A stretch of 64,000 nucleotides of DNA, taken from the NCBI RefSeq assembly GCF_045689245.1, contig NZ_CP136865.1, positions 1,488,001 to 1,552,000 on the forward strand, read 5' to 3'. This DNA is from Congregibacter brevis (GTDB lineage: Bacteria; Pseudomonadota; Gammaproteobacteria; Pseudomonadales; Halieaceae). Positions 1 to 8,217 of this stretch are shown here, piece by piece. The notes beneath the pieces were generated by a model. The model saw nothing but the letters and a program-made list of their open reading frames with translations, made no database searches and had not been told where the DNA came from. How positions within the stretch are numbered: position 1 is the first letter of the stretch; the number at the start of each line of letters is the position of its first letter. Position numbers and translations under genes: made by a program.

Positions 1-1
1 T

Positions 2-601
2 CCAGATATGCCGCAGGATATTCGCGATGCCTATGCGGACTTTAATCATGGTCCAGCACTCGTGGTAAACGTCGCGCTTAACAACTGGCGTTTTCTGCAG
101 AAGATTGGCATCACCGCGGGCCGGTGGTATGACGGCTTTGGCTTTTTCGGATCAATAAGAGCGCCTATGAGCATGCCCGGTGCGACTCCGCCGTTCGATC
201 CTGACAAGCCTGTTGTTATGACGTTCTACGTGCCTTTTCTTCATCCCGGTTATGACACGCGCACTCAGGGTAATCTGGGTCGAGCTGAGCTTTTGGGTAA
301 GAGCTATGCGGATTTTGAGCGACAGATCCGAGAGCACATGAACACCCTTTTTGCGGGCGGTGGTTTCGATGCTCGGCGCGACATAGCCGGTATTGTTCTC
401 AATCGATGGGGCCATGCCTATGTGTCTCCCCAACCGGGTTTTTACTACGGAGGCAGACAGGGAGAGGGTCTCGCCGCGCCGATTAAGGCAGGCTTTGATC
501 GCATCTTTTTTGGGCATTCGGAGTTGGGGTCGCGGATGAACTATCGCAACGCGATAGCTGAGGGTGGACGTGCGGGTAAACAGGCAGCTTTACGCCTGTA
601 G
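2..601 (+). CDS. Flavin amine oxidase / spermidine dehydrogenase-like protein, C-terminal part
   Basis: The reading frame is open from the first bases, so the gene begins upstream of the window and only about the last 199 residues are present. The visible part resembles the C-terminal half of NAD(P)-binding Rossmann/FAD proteins annotated as amine oxidases or spermidine dehydrogenases. It has a substrate-domain stretch with a Gly/Tyr-rich segment and a closing motif SRMNYRNAIAEGGRAGKQAA, which in these flavoproteins lies in the final FAD-contacting helix. The dinucleotide-binding GxGxxG motif must lie upstream and cannot be checked. The substrate is unknown; a polyamine or other amine is a family-based guess. 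The stop is followed by a small secreted-protein gene on the same strand. Confidence 0.7.
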   Translation, partial: PDMPQDIRDAYADFNHGPALVVNVALNNWRFLQKIGITAGRWYDGFGFFGSIRAPMSMPGATPPFDPDKPVVMTFYVPFLHPGYDTRTQGNLGRAELLGKSYADFERQIREHMNTLFAGGGFDARRDIAGIVLNRWGHAYVSPQPGFYYGGRQGEGLAAPIKAGFDRIFFGHSELGSRMNYRNAIAEGGRAGKQAALRL

Positions 602-669
602 AAGTCCCCGTCTTCTAAAACAGTTCGACTGGTTGCACACAATAAGTACATCTGTCACATTGAGTGCCG

Positions 670-963
670 ATGATAAACCGATCGCGCAAATGGATTCTTA
701 CGCTTGTGGGTGCCTTGTTCTTGGCTTCCCAGGCGATGTCTGCTTTGCATGAAACGGAGTTCCCCCAAGGGCCCCACGAACATAATGGTGTCACGTGTTT
801 GGCGCCAATGCTTGACGCGTCTGGGGTGTTACCGGCTTCGAGTGTTACTCCACCTCAGCGGTTGAAACTCCGTGCTGTGGTTCAACTTCCATCCGATCGG
901 ATTACGCTGCGGCGACGATATTCGCTGCTCCCACCGCCCACGGGCCCCCCGCCAGCAATCTAA
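670..963 (+). CDS. Small exported Cys/His-containing protein of unknown function
   Basis: A 97-residue protein if the ATG at 670 is used; an in-frame GTG at 664 is the alternative and neither has a strong ribosome site. Residues 1-25 form a signal peptide (NRSRKW, hydrophobic core, then a cleavage-like ASQAMSA). The mature part carries a short metal-ligand-like stretch with three His and one Cys (HETEFPQGPHEHNGVTC) and ends in a basic, proline-rich tail (LLPPPTGPPPAI). I do not recognise a domain. Comparable small proteins often precede TonB-dependent receptors in metal-uptake loci, and here a receptor gene follows after a terminator-like hairpin. A role in metal or siderophore handling is inference from the neighbour. 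Confidence 0.6.
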   Translation: MINRSRKWILTLVGALFLASQAMSALHETEFPQGPHEHNGVTCLAPMLDASGVLPASSVTPPQRLKLRAVVQLPSDRITLRRRYSLLPPPTGPPPAI

Positions 964-991
964 AACGTCGTCTCTTTTACTTGATTCGCTA

Positions 992-1030
992 TGAGGGCGG
1001 CAGCCTACTGCCGCGCCCTCATTTCTTTAT
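992..1030 (+). terminator. Rho-independent terminator or attenuator before the TonB receptor
   Basis: A 12-bp GC-rich stem (TGAGGGCGGCAG at 992-1003 against CTGCCGCGCCCTCA at 1008-1021, with a two-base bulge) closes a four-base loop and is followed by TTTCTTTAT. It lies between the small exported protein and the receptor, whose ATG is only 22 bases beyond the T-rich tail. That leaves little room for a separate receptor promoter, so partial read-through is likely. Confidence 0.65.
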
Positions 1031-1051
1031 ACGTTTTGTGGATTGAACATA

Positions 1052-3253
1052 ATGAATTCTTACGCTATTCGACCGGCCGCGCTCGCTGTTGCTGCGGCTC
1101 TTTCATCTTTTTATTCTTTCTCATCAACGGCGCAGACAGCCGCTAACGCTGATTCCGAGACTACGCTGGAGGAGGTGTTTGTCCTCGGTGATCGTCGTGC
1201 CTATCAGGGTAATTTTGATACTCTGGAAAATCCCTCATCTGTGCAAGTCATGGGTGAAGATCTACTCCGCGCAGCTGGTGTGCTTAATCTGAATCAGGCT
1301 CTGGATCTCTCGGCGTCGGTTGCTCGGCAGAACAACTTTGGCGGTCTTTGGAACAGTTTTTCTATTCGTGGCTTTTCCGGTGACATCAACCTTCCTAGTG
1401 GTTTCCTGGTGAATGGATTTAATGCGGGCCGGGGTTTTGCCGGTCCCCGTGATATGTCGGGAATCGAGTCCGTCGAGGTACTCAAAGGTCCTCGCGCTGC
1501 ATTGTTTGGTCGCGGTGAGCCCGGCGGTACCGTGAACCTGGTGACGAAACGGCCTGAATTCGAAACTCAGGGCGAGCTGCGCGCGACGGTTGGTCGCTGG
1601 GATCAGCTTCGGCTTGAAGCCGATGTTCAGACTACTCTCGGCGCCAATGATCAGATTGGTATTCGTTTGGTGGGGTTCACCGAAGATGCAGAGAGCTTCC
1701 GCGAGACCGTCGAGACCGAGCGCGTGGGTCTCTATCCGTCTGTGACCTGGAGAGTGTCGGACGCTACTACCGTCACCTACGAACTTGAGTACACAGAGCA
1801 GGAAGTCCCCTTTGATCGTGGTGTGTTGTACAGCGAAGATTTCGGATTTAGTCCCCGAAGTACGTTCACGGGGGAGCCAGGCGACGGGCCTATCGAAACA
1901 CGCGTACTGGGTCATCAGTTGGAGTTGCAGCACAACTTCTCATCAAACTGGAGTTTGCTGGCGGGGCTTGGATACCGCGACACGACCTTTGAGGGTAATG
2001 CATCAGAAAACAACTTTGGTGGCCGGCAGACGTATTTCCGCGACGGCAGAACTATCTCGCGCTTCTTCCGTTATCGTGATTTTGACTCAGAATATCTGGT
2101 AGCCCGGGCAGAGCTTGCCGGGCAGTTCAATACCGGCGGTCTCCGACACCGTCTCATTGTCGGTGCTGACATGGACCAGTTCGAAAACAGCCTCTTTATT
2201 CTGCGTTATCGTCCGCCGTTTCCCGGACCGGATTTTGAAGTGAGCGATTTCGATCCAGAAACCTACTTGCTTCTTGACGCTTTTGATCCGATCTATGGGC
2301 AATACCCCATTCCTACTCCCGGGCCGAATACCGATAGGGTTGAAGAGCTTGATGGCTTTGGTGTCTACATTCAGGATCAGATAGACCTCACTGATCGTCT
2401 GCAGGTGCGTTTGGGTTTGCGCTGGGATGATTTCGAACAGAGCCTCACTAATCAGCGAGCAGTCCCTGCGACTACGACCGATACTTCAGATACGCGTGTA
2501 TCGCCCCAGTTGGGTGCGGTTTACATGATCAACGACGGGCTCAGTCTGTATGCATCTTATGGTGAAGGCTTTAGGCAGCAAACCGGTTCTGACTTTCAGG
2601 GCAATCAGTTCGATCCCAATATCACGGAGTCTGCTGAGCTTGGCTTAAAGATGGATATGCAGCACTTCTTTGATGGTGTGGCGGGATCACTTACGCTGGC
2701 GGCATTTCAGGTGGACCAGAGTAATATCCTGGTCAATGACGACCGTCCTGCGGCAGTCGCAGCGGGCTTTTTCTCTCGCTCAGCAGGAGAGGCGCAAAGT
2801 CGCGGTATAGAGCTGGATGCAAGCGTCGATTTTGAAGGCGGTTTGAGCCTGTGGTTCTCCTACGCCTATACCGATGCCGAGTTTACAACCACCGCTCCCG
2901 ATCCTGACTTTGGTGCGGTGATCGAGAAGGGCGATCCGCTCATTAACTCGCCAGAGAACCAGCTTAACGTGCAACTGACGCAGAGCTTTTCTTTGGCGGG
3001 TATGCCGGCGCAGTTAGGTGCGGGTGTTCTATACACGGATGAGCGCCTGGGGTGGACGGGTTTTGATTTTACCTTGCCTAGCTACACAACAGCGCGGTTC
3101 TTTGGGCAGATCGAGCCGATGCAAGGTATTGCGGTACGCTTCGACATTGATAATGCCTTTGACGAAACGTTCTACACCAACTCCTTTGCTGATGTATGGG
3201 TGGAGCCCGGTATGCCACGTCGATACCGCATCAGTGCTTCTTACGCGTTTTAA
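1052..3253 (+). CDS. TonB-dependent siderophore-type outer membrane receptor
   Basis: A 733-residue outer membrane receptor for TonB-dependent uptake of a ferric siderophore or similar ligand. The ATG at 1052 is preferred over the upstream in-frame TTG at 1043 because the signal peptide then starts cleanly (residues 1-28, cleaved near STAQTA). A short acidic segment follows that could hold the TonB box, then the plug domain (about residues 40-165) with the family signatures FSIRGF and VEVLKGPRAALFGRGEPGG, and a beta-barrel ending in the C-terminal aromatic residue expected for barrel assembly (SYAF). The plug wording (GRGEPGGTVNLVTKRP) matches siderophore receptors of the FhuA/FpvA kind, but the ligand cannot be read from sequence. 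It probably shares transcription with the small protein upstream. No clear Fur box is seen just upstream. Confidence 0.92.
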   Translation: MNSYAIRPAALAVAAALSSFYSFSSTAQTAANADSETTLEEVFVLGDRRAYQGNFDTLENPSSVQVMGEDLLRAAGVLNLNQALDLSASVARQNNFGGLWNSFSIRGFSGDINLPSGFLVNGFNAGRGFAGPRDMSGIESVEVLKGPRAALFGRGEPGGTVNLVTKRPEFETQGELRATVGRWDQLRLEADVQTTLGANDQIGIRLVGFTEDAESFRETVETERVGLYPSVTWRVSDATTVTYELEYTEQEVPFDRGVLYSEDFGFSPRSTFTGEPGDGPIETRVLGHQLELQHNFSSNWSLLAGLGYRDTTFEGNASENNFGGRQTYFRDGRTISRFFRYRDFDSEYLVARAELAGQFNTGGLRHRLIVGADMDQFENSLFILRYRPPFPGPDFEVSDFDPETYLLLDAFDPIYGQYPIPTPGPNTDRVEELDGFGVYIQDQIDLTDRLQVRLGLRWDDFEQSLTNQRAVPATTTDTSDTRVSPQLGAVYMINDGLSLYASYGEGFRQQTGSDFQGNQFDPNITESAELGLKMDMQHFFDGVAGSLTLAAFQVDQSNILVNDDRPAAVAAGFFSRSAGEAQSRGIELDASVDFEGGLSLWFSYAYTDAEFTTTAPDPDFGAVIEKGDPLINSPENQLNVQLTQSFSLAGMPAQLGAGVLYTDERLGWTGFDFTLPSYTTARFFGQIEPMQGIAVRFDIDNAFDETFYTNSFADVWVEPGMPRRYRISASYAF

Positions 3254-3285
3254 ACCTACGCGTAGTAGATAGAGGATCTCTTTGA

Positions 3286-3347
3286 CGCTACGAGCTTTCC
3301 GTTAAGCATTACCAAACATGACTTGGTGATTCGGAAAGTTCGTAGCG
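3286..3347. terminator. Long imperfect hairpin between convergent genes
   Basis: Two 16-base arms (3286-3301 and 3332-3347, CGCTACGAGCTTTCCG against CGGAAAGTTCGTAGCG) pair with one mismatch. A second inner stem (ATTACCAA against TTGGTGAT) follows inside the loop. It sits between the convergent TonB receptor and M14 peptidase genes, so a bidirectional terminator is the simplest reading. No long T tract follows on either side, so it could instead be a REP-like extragenic palindrome. Confidence 0.5.
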
Positions 3348-3381
3348 CTCATTGAGTGACAGAGTCAGAGTGCTCGCTCGT

Positions 3382-5199
3382 TCAGAGCTCGCGCCCAATG
3401 GGGTACACCCCGTAACTGCTTTTACCGTAGCCGGATCGGTCCTGAAACCACCGCAAGCGTGCCTTTGGATCCGCAGCGAAGTCGGGGTTGTTCGCGAGTT
3501 CTGCCTCGAAGCTATCGCGTAGCACCCCGTTTTTCGAAAGCATAGATTCCGCCAAGGAGACCACTATAAAGCGCTCCATATTGCCGGTCTTGTGATGCAT
3601 CTGGGGGAAAAATCCCCAAGAGAACAGTGAGTCCATCGCCTCGGGTTCCAGCAATGACGCTGCGAGCAAACCCAAGGTTTGATCAGCGGACACTCTTACC
3701 GAACCCGCAGGCATCCGAACCTTTGTTACGGCATGCGATGCGCTTCCAGACACTTGTACCCGCGTATCGTATACGGGGCCCAATTCAAGGTCGTGCATGG
3801 TGATCGTATCGAGCTCAAGCTCGCGTGCGCTGTCGATGGTCTCGTAGACAATGCCGTGCACATCCATTAGCTCAATAACTTTTGTTTCTGATGCAGGAAC
3901 CCACCAGGCCTTGGGTAGACTGACCTCGGCGACAGGGTGTTGGCCGGTAACAGGCAGGCTCCACGTTTCTGTACGTCCGAGGTATCGAATCTCTTGCTCT
4001 CCCGATACCGCTGATTCGTAACGCTCAAAGGCCATGCCCTTGAAGGATATTGTTTCCATCGGTTGCTCGTCGCGCTCCCAGCGCACCACTAACGAGTCGG
4101 GGCGGCGCTGTCGATCCTGCTCAATGGATGACTGTAGTCTGTCGAGATGTGTAGCGGCTGCGCGCAGGGCTCCCTCCATCATGGAGTAGGCGCCCAATAC
4201 GCGCTGGCGATAGGGCTTTAGATTGTGCATTTCAACGAGCACCGTGGGCATGCGGATATGGTCTCCGTAACCGGTTGACCACCGGGGTCCTTCTCCGGAT
4301 ACGCGAAGACCTTTCTCGATTTCGTGGTAATCAATCGCGCTGGGGTAGAAGTGCGGGTTATGCCCCTGAGAGCGAAGAAATGTATTAACGCTGCTTTCGA
4401 ATGGCCCATTCAGCCAGTCTGCAATGGCTTTAGAGTGCATGTATCGTCCCCAGGCCGCATAGGTGTAGGTCACGTCGTAGCCGTGATCAAAGCCGTCGGA
4501 GACATGCACGTCAATGTAAAGAATGGGATCCAGTTCCTGAATGAGGCCGAGCATTGCGCGGGTCTCTGGCGCATCAGCCTTTGCGTAATCCCGATTCAGA
4601 TTGATGGATTGTGCTGTGTCACGTGTTCCATGGTTAGCCGGACCGCGGAGGTGCGCCGCATTAAAAACGCTTGGGCGCTCATGGCCGTCTACGTTGTAGA
4701 TCGGAACGAATACCAGATCGACTACATCGATTAGTTTAGACTTATTACCCAGGCCGATGTCCCGAAGCAGCATGAGTCCTGCATCTTTGCCATCGATTTC
4801 GTGTGAGTGAATACCTGCCTGAATCAGTACGACGGGCCGCTGAACGTCGCCGTTGTCGTCTCTTACCGGTGTTGCCTTGATATAGAAGAGTTCGCGCCCC
4901 TCGGCCGAGTGTCCAAAGCTATGCAGAGATAGCTTTGGGCTCGCCTCCACTAAACGCTCCAACCATTGTCGCGTCTCTCGGTAGCTGGGCGTGAATTTGA
5001 AGTTGTCCTGCTCGGCGGGCGTTATCCAAGCGTCGCCTGGTTCCGCAATGAGAGCCTCGCTAGCACCAGACCAGGAAGCTACTGGTGGGAGCTCGGCACG
5101 AATCGTTGTCAAATCCGCAGCTATTCCCTGCTTCATCGGTACGAGGCAAAGAATGATTACTAAGCCCAATAGTGAGTTGAGACGATCGATGTGGATCAC
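3382..5199 (-). CDS. Secreted M14 family zinc carboxypeptidase
   Basis: A 605-residue exported metallopeptidase predicted to hydrolyse peptide C-termini outside the cytoplasm. It starts at GTG 5199, preceded by GGAG about nine bases upstream. Residues 1-28 are a signal peptide. The M14 catalytic set is visible: zinc ligands H131 and E134 (GIHSHE), substrate-binding N202-R203 (NLNRDY), third zinc ligand H232 (YIDVHVSD) and general base E323 (TVLVEMH). The remaining 270 residues form a C-terminal extension of unknown role. It stands alone, convergent with the receptor gene and separated from it by a long hairpin. The substrate is unknown; nutrient peptide degradation fits a marine heterotroph. 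Confidence 0.9.
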   Translation of the reverse strand: MIHIDRLNSLLGLVIILCLVPMKQGIAADLTTIRAELPPVASWSGASEALIAEPGDAWITPAEQDNFKFTPSYRETRQWLERLVEASPKLSLHSFGHSAEGRELFYIKATPVRDDNGDVQRPVVLIQAGIHSHEIDGKDAGLMLLRDIGLGNKSKLIDVVDLVFVPIYNVDGHERPSVFNAAHLRGPANHGTRDTAQSINLNRDYAKADAPETRAMLGLIQELDPILYIDVHVSDGFDHGYDVTYTYAAWGRYMHSKAIADWLNGPFESSVNTFLRSQGHNPHFYPSAIDYHEIEKGLRVSGEGPRWSTGYGDHIRMPTVLVEMHNLKPYRQRVLGAYSMMEGALRAAATHLDRLQSSIEQDRQRRPDSLVVRWERDEQPMETISFKGMAFERYESAVSGEQEIRYLGRTETWSLPVTGQHPVAEVSLPKAWWVPASETKVIELMDVHGIVYETIDSARELELDTITMHDLELGPVYDTRVQVSGSASHAVTKVRMPAGSVRVSADQTLGLLAASLLEPEAMDSLFSWGFFPQMHHKTGNMERFIVVSLAESMLSKNGVLRDSFEAELANNPDFAADPKARLRWFQDRSGYGKSSYGVYPIGREL

Positions 5200-5339
5200 G
5201 TGCTGTCTCCGGAATGCGCGTTACTAGATGGATGCGCATTGTAGCGATACAGGCTCGCTCCATCACGAGCATCCCGCTCTCGGGTGGGAATGGTTGCCCA
5301 TAAACAGGGTTTTGTTGTTAGAAGTTTTAATGATTTATT

Positions 5340-5358
5340 GCGAATGATAATTAATCGT
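5340..5358. promoter_or_regulatory. Possible Fur-like operator
   Basis: GCGAATGATAATTAATCGT matches 12 of 19 positions of the classical Fur consensus GATAATGATAATCATTATC, including the central AATGATAAT block. It lies about 45 bases before the gene at 5403 and 141 bases before the divergent M14 peptidase start. It is a pattern match by eye and not proof of iron control. Confidence 0.35.
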
Positions 5359-5402
5359 ATTAACATCGAAAGCTTGTAGCATAGCGCTGAAAAAGAGACG
5401 TG

Positions 5403-5837
5403 ATGATGAGACTGAGGTTTCTGTGCCCACACCACCGCAATTCGTTGCAGCGGAGTTCCGCCGAGGCTTACCAGTTTTGGATAGATTGCGAGGCGATGCT
5501 GGCGGGTAGCGGCGGAGAGCTTGGCCCTGATCACGTTAAATTGGCGGGATCTGCCCTAGAGGCGGCTTCCATTTTTCTGCAAATAAGCGATAGCAGAAAG
5601 CCTCAACATAAAGAGAACTACCGTAGGTGCGCCGAAGTTCTGAGAGACATGCTAGTCCGGCTAGAACAACCACGGCTCGCCGCCATGGTGGTGGCCATTA
5701 CAAGCACCTTAATCGTGCAAACCTTCGACGGCTTCGCTGATCAACCAGCAGCTGCAACGGCCTGCGGAGGGGTAGGGAGTGCCGATGCCACGATACAGAG
5801 ATCACGACCCGATTGCTTAGCGAAGTACATGGCTTGA
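5403..5837 (+). CDS. Small conserved-looking protein with N-terminal CPHH motif, unknown function
   Basis: About 144 residues, starting at ATG 5403 or 5406 behind an AAAGAGA ribosome-site-like stretch. The N-terminus reads MRLRFLCPHHRNSL, and the middle is predicted helical (FWIDCEAMLAGSGGELGPDH, then ALEAASIFLQI), resembling a TPR-like helical fold. I do not recognise a named family. The last 97 bases overlap the 3' end of the minus-strand HDOD-GGDEF gene, so residues after about 112 are coded in antisense to that gene and look less natural. A candidate Fur box lies in its promoter region. It is probably a real gene, but its function is unknown. Confidence 0.55.
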   Translation: MMRLRFLCPHHRNSLQRSSAEAYQFWIDCEAMLAGSGGELGPDHVKLAGSALEAASIFLQISDSRKPQHKENYRRCAEVLRDMLVRLEQPRLAAMVVAITSTLIVQTFDGFADQPAAATACGGVGSADATIQRSRPDCLAKYMA

Positions 5838-7294
5838 TCGGCGGCAAAGATAAGATCTCTTGTGCCACGTAGCTTAGAGTCTGGGTCGAAGGTTGCGATG
5901 CCTATAGAGACCGTGACCTGAATGTTCGCGTCGCCCGCAGTAACAGTTCCGTCCCGCACGTAATCACAGACATCTTGTCCGAGAAGCATGGCGTCTTTTT
6001 CCGCTGCGTTAGGCAGAATGACGACAAATTCCTCGCCGCCATAGCGTCCTACCAAGCCCTTCTCGCCGACCAGTTCTGTAAACGCACTTGCAAGCCACTT
6101 TAGAACCTCATCTCCAGCTAAGTGTCCGTAGGTGTCGTTCACTTGTTTGAAGTGATCCGCATCAATGAACATCAGACTGAGTGGACGGTGAGTATTGGTA
6201 GAATCAATAAAAAGCCGATCTAATTCGGCGTGGAAGTGGCCTCGGTTGATGGCTCCGGTCAGACTGTCACGCTGCCCCTGACGCTCAAGCATCGACACCC
6301 GCTTTTCCAGTTGAGTAACTTTGTCGTCGCTGACGTCTCGCGACGCATCAGTCATTACCTCGAAGAGCTTCTCTTTTGAGGCTTCGAGCAATGCGATCGG
6401 CTCCTGGACGAGCTGTGCTTCAAAGAGCGCTTCGGCTTCGCGAACCGCATCGGCGATGAGCGGTACGATATTCGACTCAGTGCCATTGTTTTCGCCGCAC
6501 ACACCGTCGATGAGCCACACCATGCGCGCCGCCTGAAACTGATCGCCCGCCAACATCGCGTCGGCGAGCAGCCCTGAAATTGCGATACACCACTGATCTT
6601 TTCGAGAGCCAGCTTCCAAAGTGAGGGTGGCAAAGTCGTGACTGCTCGCCACTAGCTCGGTAATTTCTGAAGGGAGCTTCCACTGCTCAAGAATCCAGGC
6701 CCCCACCGCTGAGTGATCGCATTCGAACGCTGCTTTTTCCGCAGCGCACAGCGCCTCATGCGATGTTTCAGATAGTGTCGAGTAGGTTTGCGGTGCGGCT
6801 TGTGACAGCGCGAGCACACCTATGTCTTGCACGAGCGCGGCGAGGAAGCAGGCCTCTGGATCCTTTAAGCCCAGCTCCCGGGCGAGAAGTCTGGCGATAG
6901 CACCGCTGGCTACAGAGCGTCTCCACAGCGAAAGAAGGTCGATCTCGCTTTGCTCCTCGCTATTCGCTTTTACCGATAAGGAAAAGCTCAGGGCGATCAT
7001 CATGGTCGACTTGAACCCCAAACGGGAAACTGCCTGAGATATCTCCACCGCTGGCTCGCCGCGGTAGTACTGCGGCGTGTTGGCGCTTGCGATCAATTTG
7101 GTGGCAATAGTGATGTCGTTGCGAACGATGTCGATAATATCCGACAAGCCGTAGTCTTCTTGGGAGGAAAGCTCAATGATTTGTGCGGCTACCGTGGGAA
7201 GCGTCGGTAGGGTTTTACATGCGGCCAGGGCGCCGTGTAAGTCGCTATTCATGTCGCTGGGTGCTCTTTTTTCCGGTTGATCCAAAGAAGGCAT
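5741..7294 (-). CDS. HDOD-GGDEF signalling protein (putative diguanylate cyclase)
   Basis: A soluble 517-residue protein joining an HDOD domain (about residues 20-220, LPTLPTVAAQI and ARELGL-type motifs) to a coiled linker (about 325-340) and a C-terminal GGDEF domain (about 343-507). The active-site loop is GGEEF at 419-423 with upstream FIDADHFKQVND, so cyclic-di-GMP synthesis from two GTP is expected. The RxxD inhibitory site that normally lies five residues before GGEEF is absent (GEKG instead), suggesting no product feedback. An internal ATG at 7252 is an alternative start, and neither start has a good ribosome site. An inverted-repeat pair lies 40 bases upstream. HDOD domains often sense or recruit partners; the signal is unknown. 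Confidence 0.88.
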   Translation of the reverse strand: MPSLDQPEKRAPSDMNSDLHGALAACKTLPTLPTVAAQIIELSSQEDYGLSDIIDIVRNDITIATKLIASANTPQYYRGEPAVEISQAVSRLGFKSTMMIALSFSLSVKANSEEQSEIDLLSLWRRSVASGAIARLLARELGLKDPEACFLAALVQDIGVLALSQAAPQTYSTLSETSHEALCAAEKAAFECDHSAVGAWILEQWKLPSEITELVASSHDFATLTLEAGSRKDQWCIAISGLLADAMLAGDQFQAARMVWLIDGVCGENNGTESNIVPLIADAVREAEALFEAQLVQEPIALLEASKEKLFEVMTDASRDVSDDKVTQLEKRVSMLERQGQRDSLTGAINRGHFHAELDRLFIDSTNTHRPLSLMFIDADHFKQVNDTYGHLAGDEVLKWLASAFTELVGEKGLVGRYGGEEFVVILPNAAEKDAMLLGQDVCDYVRDGTVTAGDANIQVTVSIGIATFDPDSKLRGTRDLIFAADQAMYFAKQSGRDLCIVASALPTPPQAVAAAG

Positions 7295-7333
7295 TTATTG
7301 CGGGGAGCCAGACTATCGTGTTTCTCTAAAAAG

Positions 7334-7365
7334 TGTTCACGAATTTATGAACAAAAAACGTGAAC
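7334..7365. promoter_or_regulatory. Overlapping inverted repeats upstream of the HDOD-GGDEF gene
   Basis: TGTTCA (7334-7339) and TGAACA (7348-7353) form a perfect six-base inverted repeat with an eight-base spacer. An overlapping repeat pairs GTTCACG (7335-7341) with CGTGAAC (7359-7365). The site ends 40 bases before the minus-strand start at 7294. The two nested symmetries suggest a dimeric repressor or activator site; no regulator is identified. Confidence 0.4.
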
Positions 7366-7444
7366 CCTTTTTGGGGGAGGGTGGGGGAGCGAAGACCTAA
7401 CTAAAAGTAACTACGGAGCGCTCAGATTCTTCCGAGCGTAAGCA

Positions 7445-8050
7445 TTACTGAGGAGCGGGTGGCAGCGTAGCTATTCCCTGGCGGACTGTTTTGCGAACCT
7501 CATCGTGATCGATACGATTCGCATCCTCTACGACAATGCTCATGTCGACTCTCCAGAGAATACTTGAGGACTGAGCGTCGATGAACAACAGCTTCATCTC
7601 TCCAGTTTTTACCGGCCCGCTCAGAGCGTAGGCGTTGTCTTCAGATGCGCCATCGATTTGTCGATTTACAGAGCTACCGTAGAGGGTATCGTTAGATCCG
7701 CCGCGAAGCAGCTGGCCATCGTTAAACCCGGGAGCGGCAACGTACTCGATAAGAAATTCCGCATCGGCCTTGTTGACTTGGCGGTACCCGAGTTCCAACA
7801 TTTCTGCTTCAACGCCAGCGCGAATCGACGGGCTTTTTTGCGCAAGCATATCTTTACTGTTGGGCGTGTTTTTTGGGGACTCGCTTCGCCATGCATAGTG
7901 GGTATAACCCGTTGCCGCAAAGGTCTCGGTTTCTGAGGGGTTGATCTGTGTGCCGCTGCAGGCGCTGACACCTAGCAGAACGAGAACTACAGTCGGAATG
8001 AACGCTAGGCGTATTCCGGTAAATCCTTGTAAAGCCAAGTTGTAAGCCAT
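7445..8050 (-). CDS. DUF4136-type lipoprotein
   Basis: A 201-residue lipoprotein. A signal peptide with lipobox LGVSAC places the lipidated Cys at residue 31. The mature part follows the DUF4136 pattern: an N-terminal FAATGYTHYAWR strand, a central AEFLIEYVAAPG segment and a C-terminal half with FIDAQSSSILWRVDMS, where these proteins describe an alpha/beta sandwich. The C-terminal VRQGIATLPPAPQ also matches the family ending. The cellular role of DUF4136 proteins is unknown; they are placed in the outer membrane or periplasm. It is monocistronic between an HDOD-GGDEF gene and a DAO-family oxidase. Confidence 0.75.
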   Translation of the reverse strand: MAYNLALQGFTGIRLAFIPTVVLVLLGVSACSGTQINPSETETFAATGYTHYAWRSESPKNTPNSKDMLAQKSPSIRAGVEAEMLELGYRQVNKADAEFLIEYVAAPGFNDGQLLRGGSNDTLYGSSVNRQIDGASEDNAYALSGPVKTGEMKLLFIDAQSSSILWRVDMSIVVEDANRIDHDEVRKTVRQGIATLPPAPQ

Positions 8051-8217
8051 GGGTTACACGCTTCAATTTAGATGGTTATCGATCGTAACTTACGCGCTTT
8101 GCGAATTACACCATGCAAAAGATGAGGCCTTTATAGGGGTTTTCACTGATTTCAACCCCAAAGAAAAAGTGGTTAATCCTGCGATTTTTCGCCTAAGCAG
8201 CAAGAGTTTCTCTGCCG

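Noticed and set aside
1262..1933. 223-codon minus-strand open frame opposite the TonB receptor
   Set aside because: It lies wholly antisense to a strongly coding receptor gene, has no ribosome site and shows no recognisable domain.
4324..4734. 136-codon plus-strand open frame opposite the M14 peptidase
   Set aside because: Antisense shadow of the catalytic region of a real gene.
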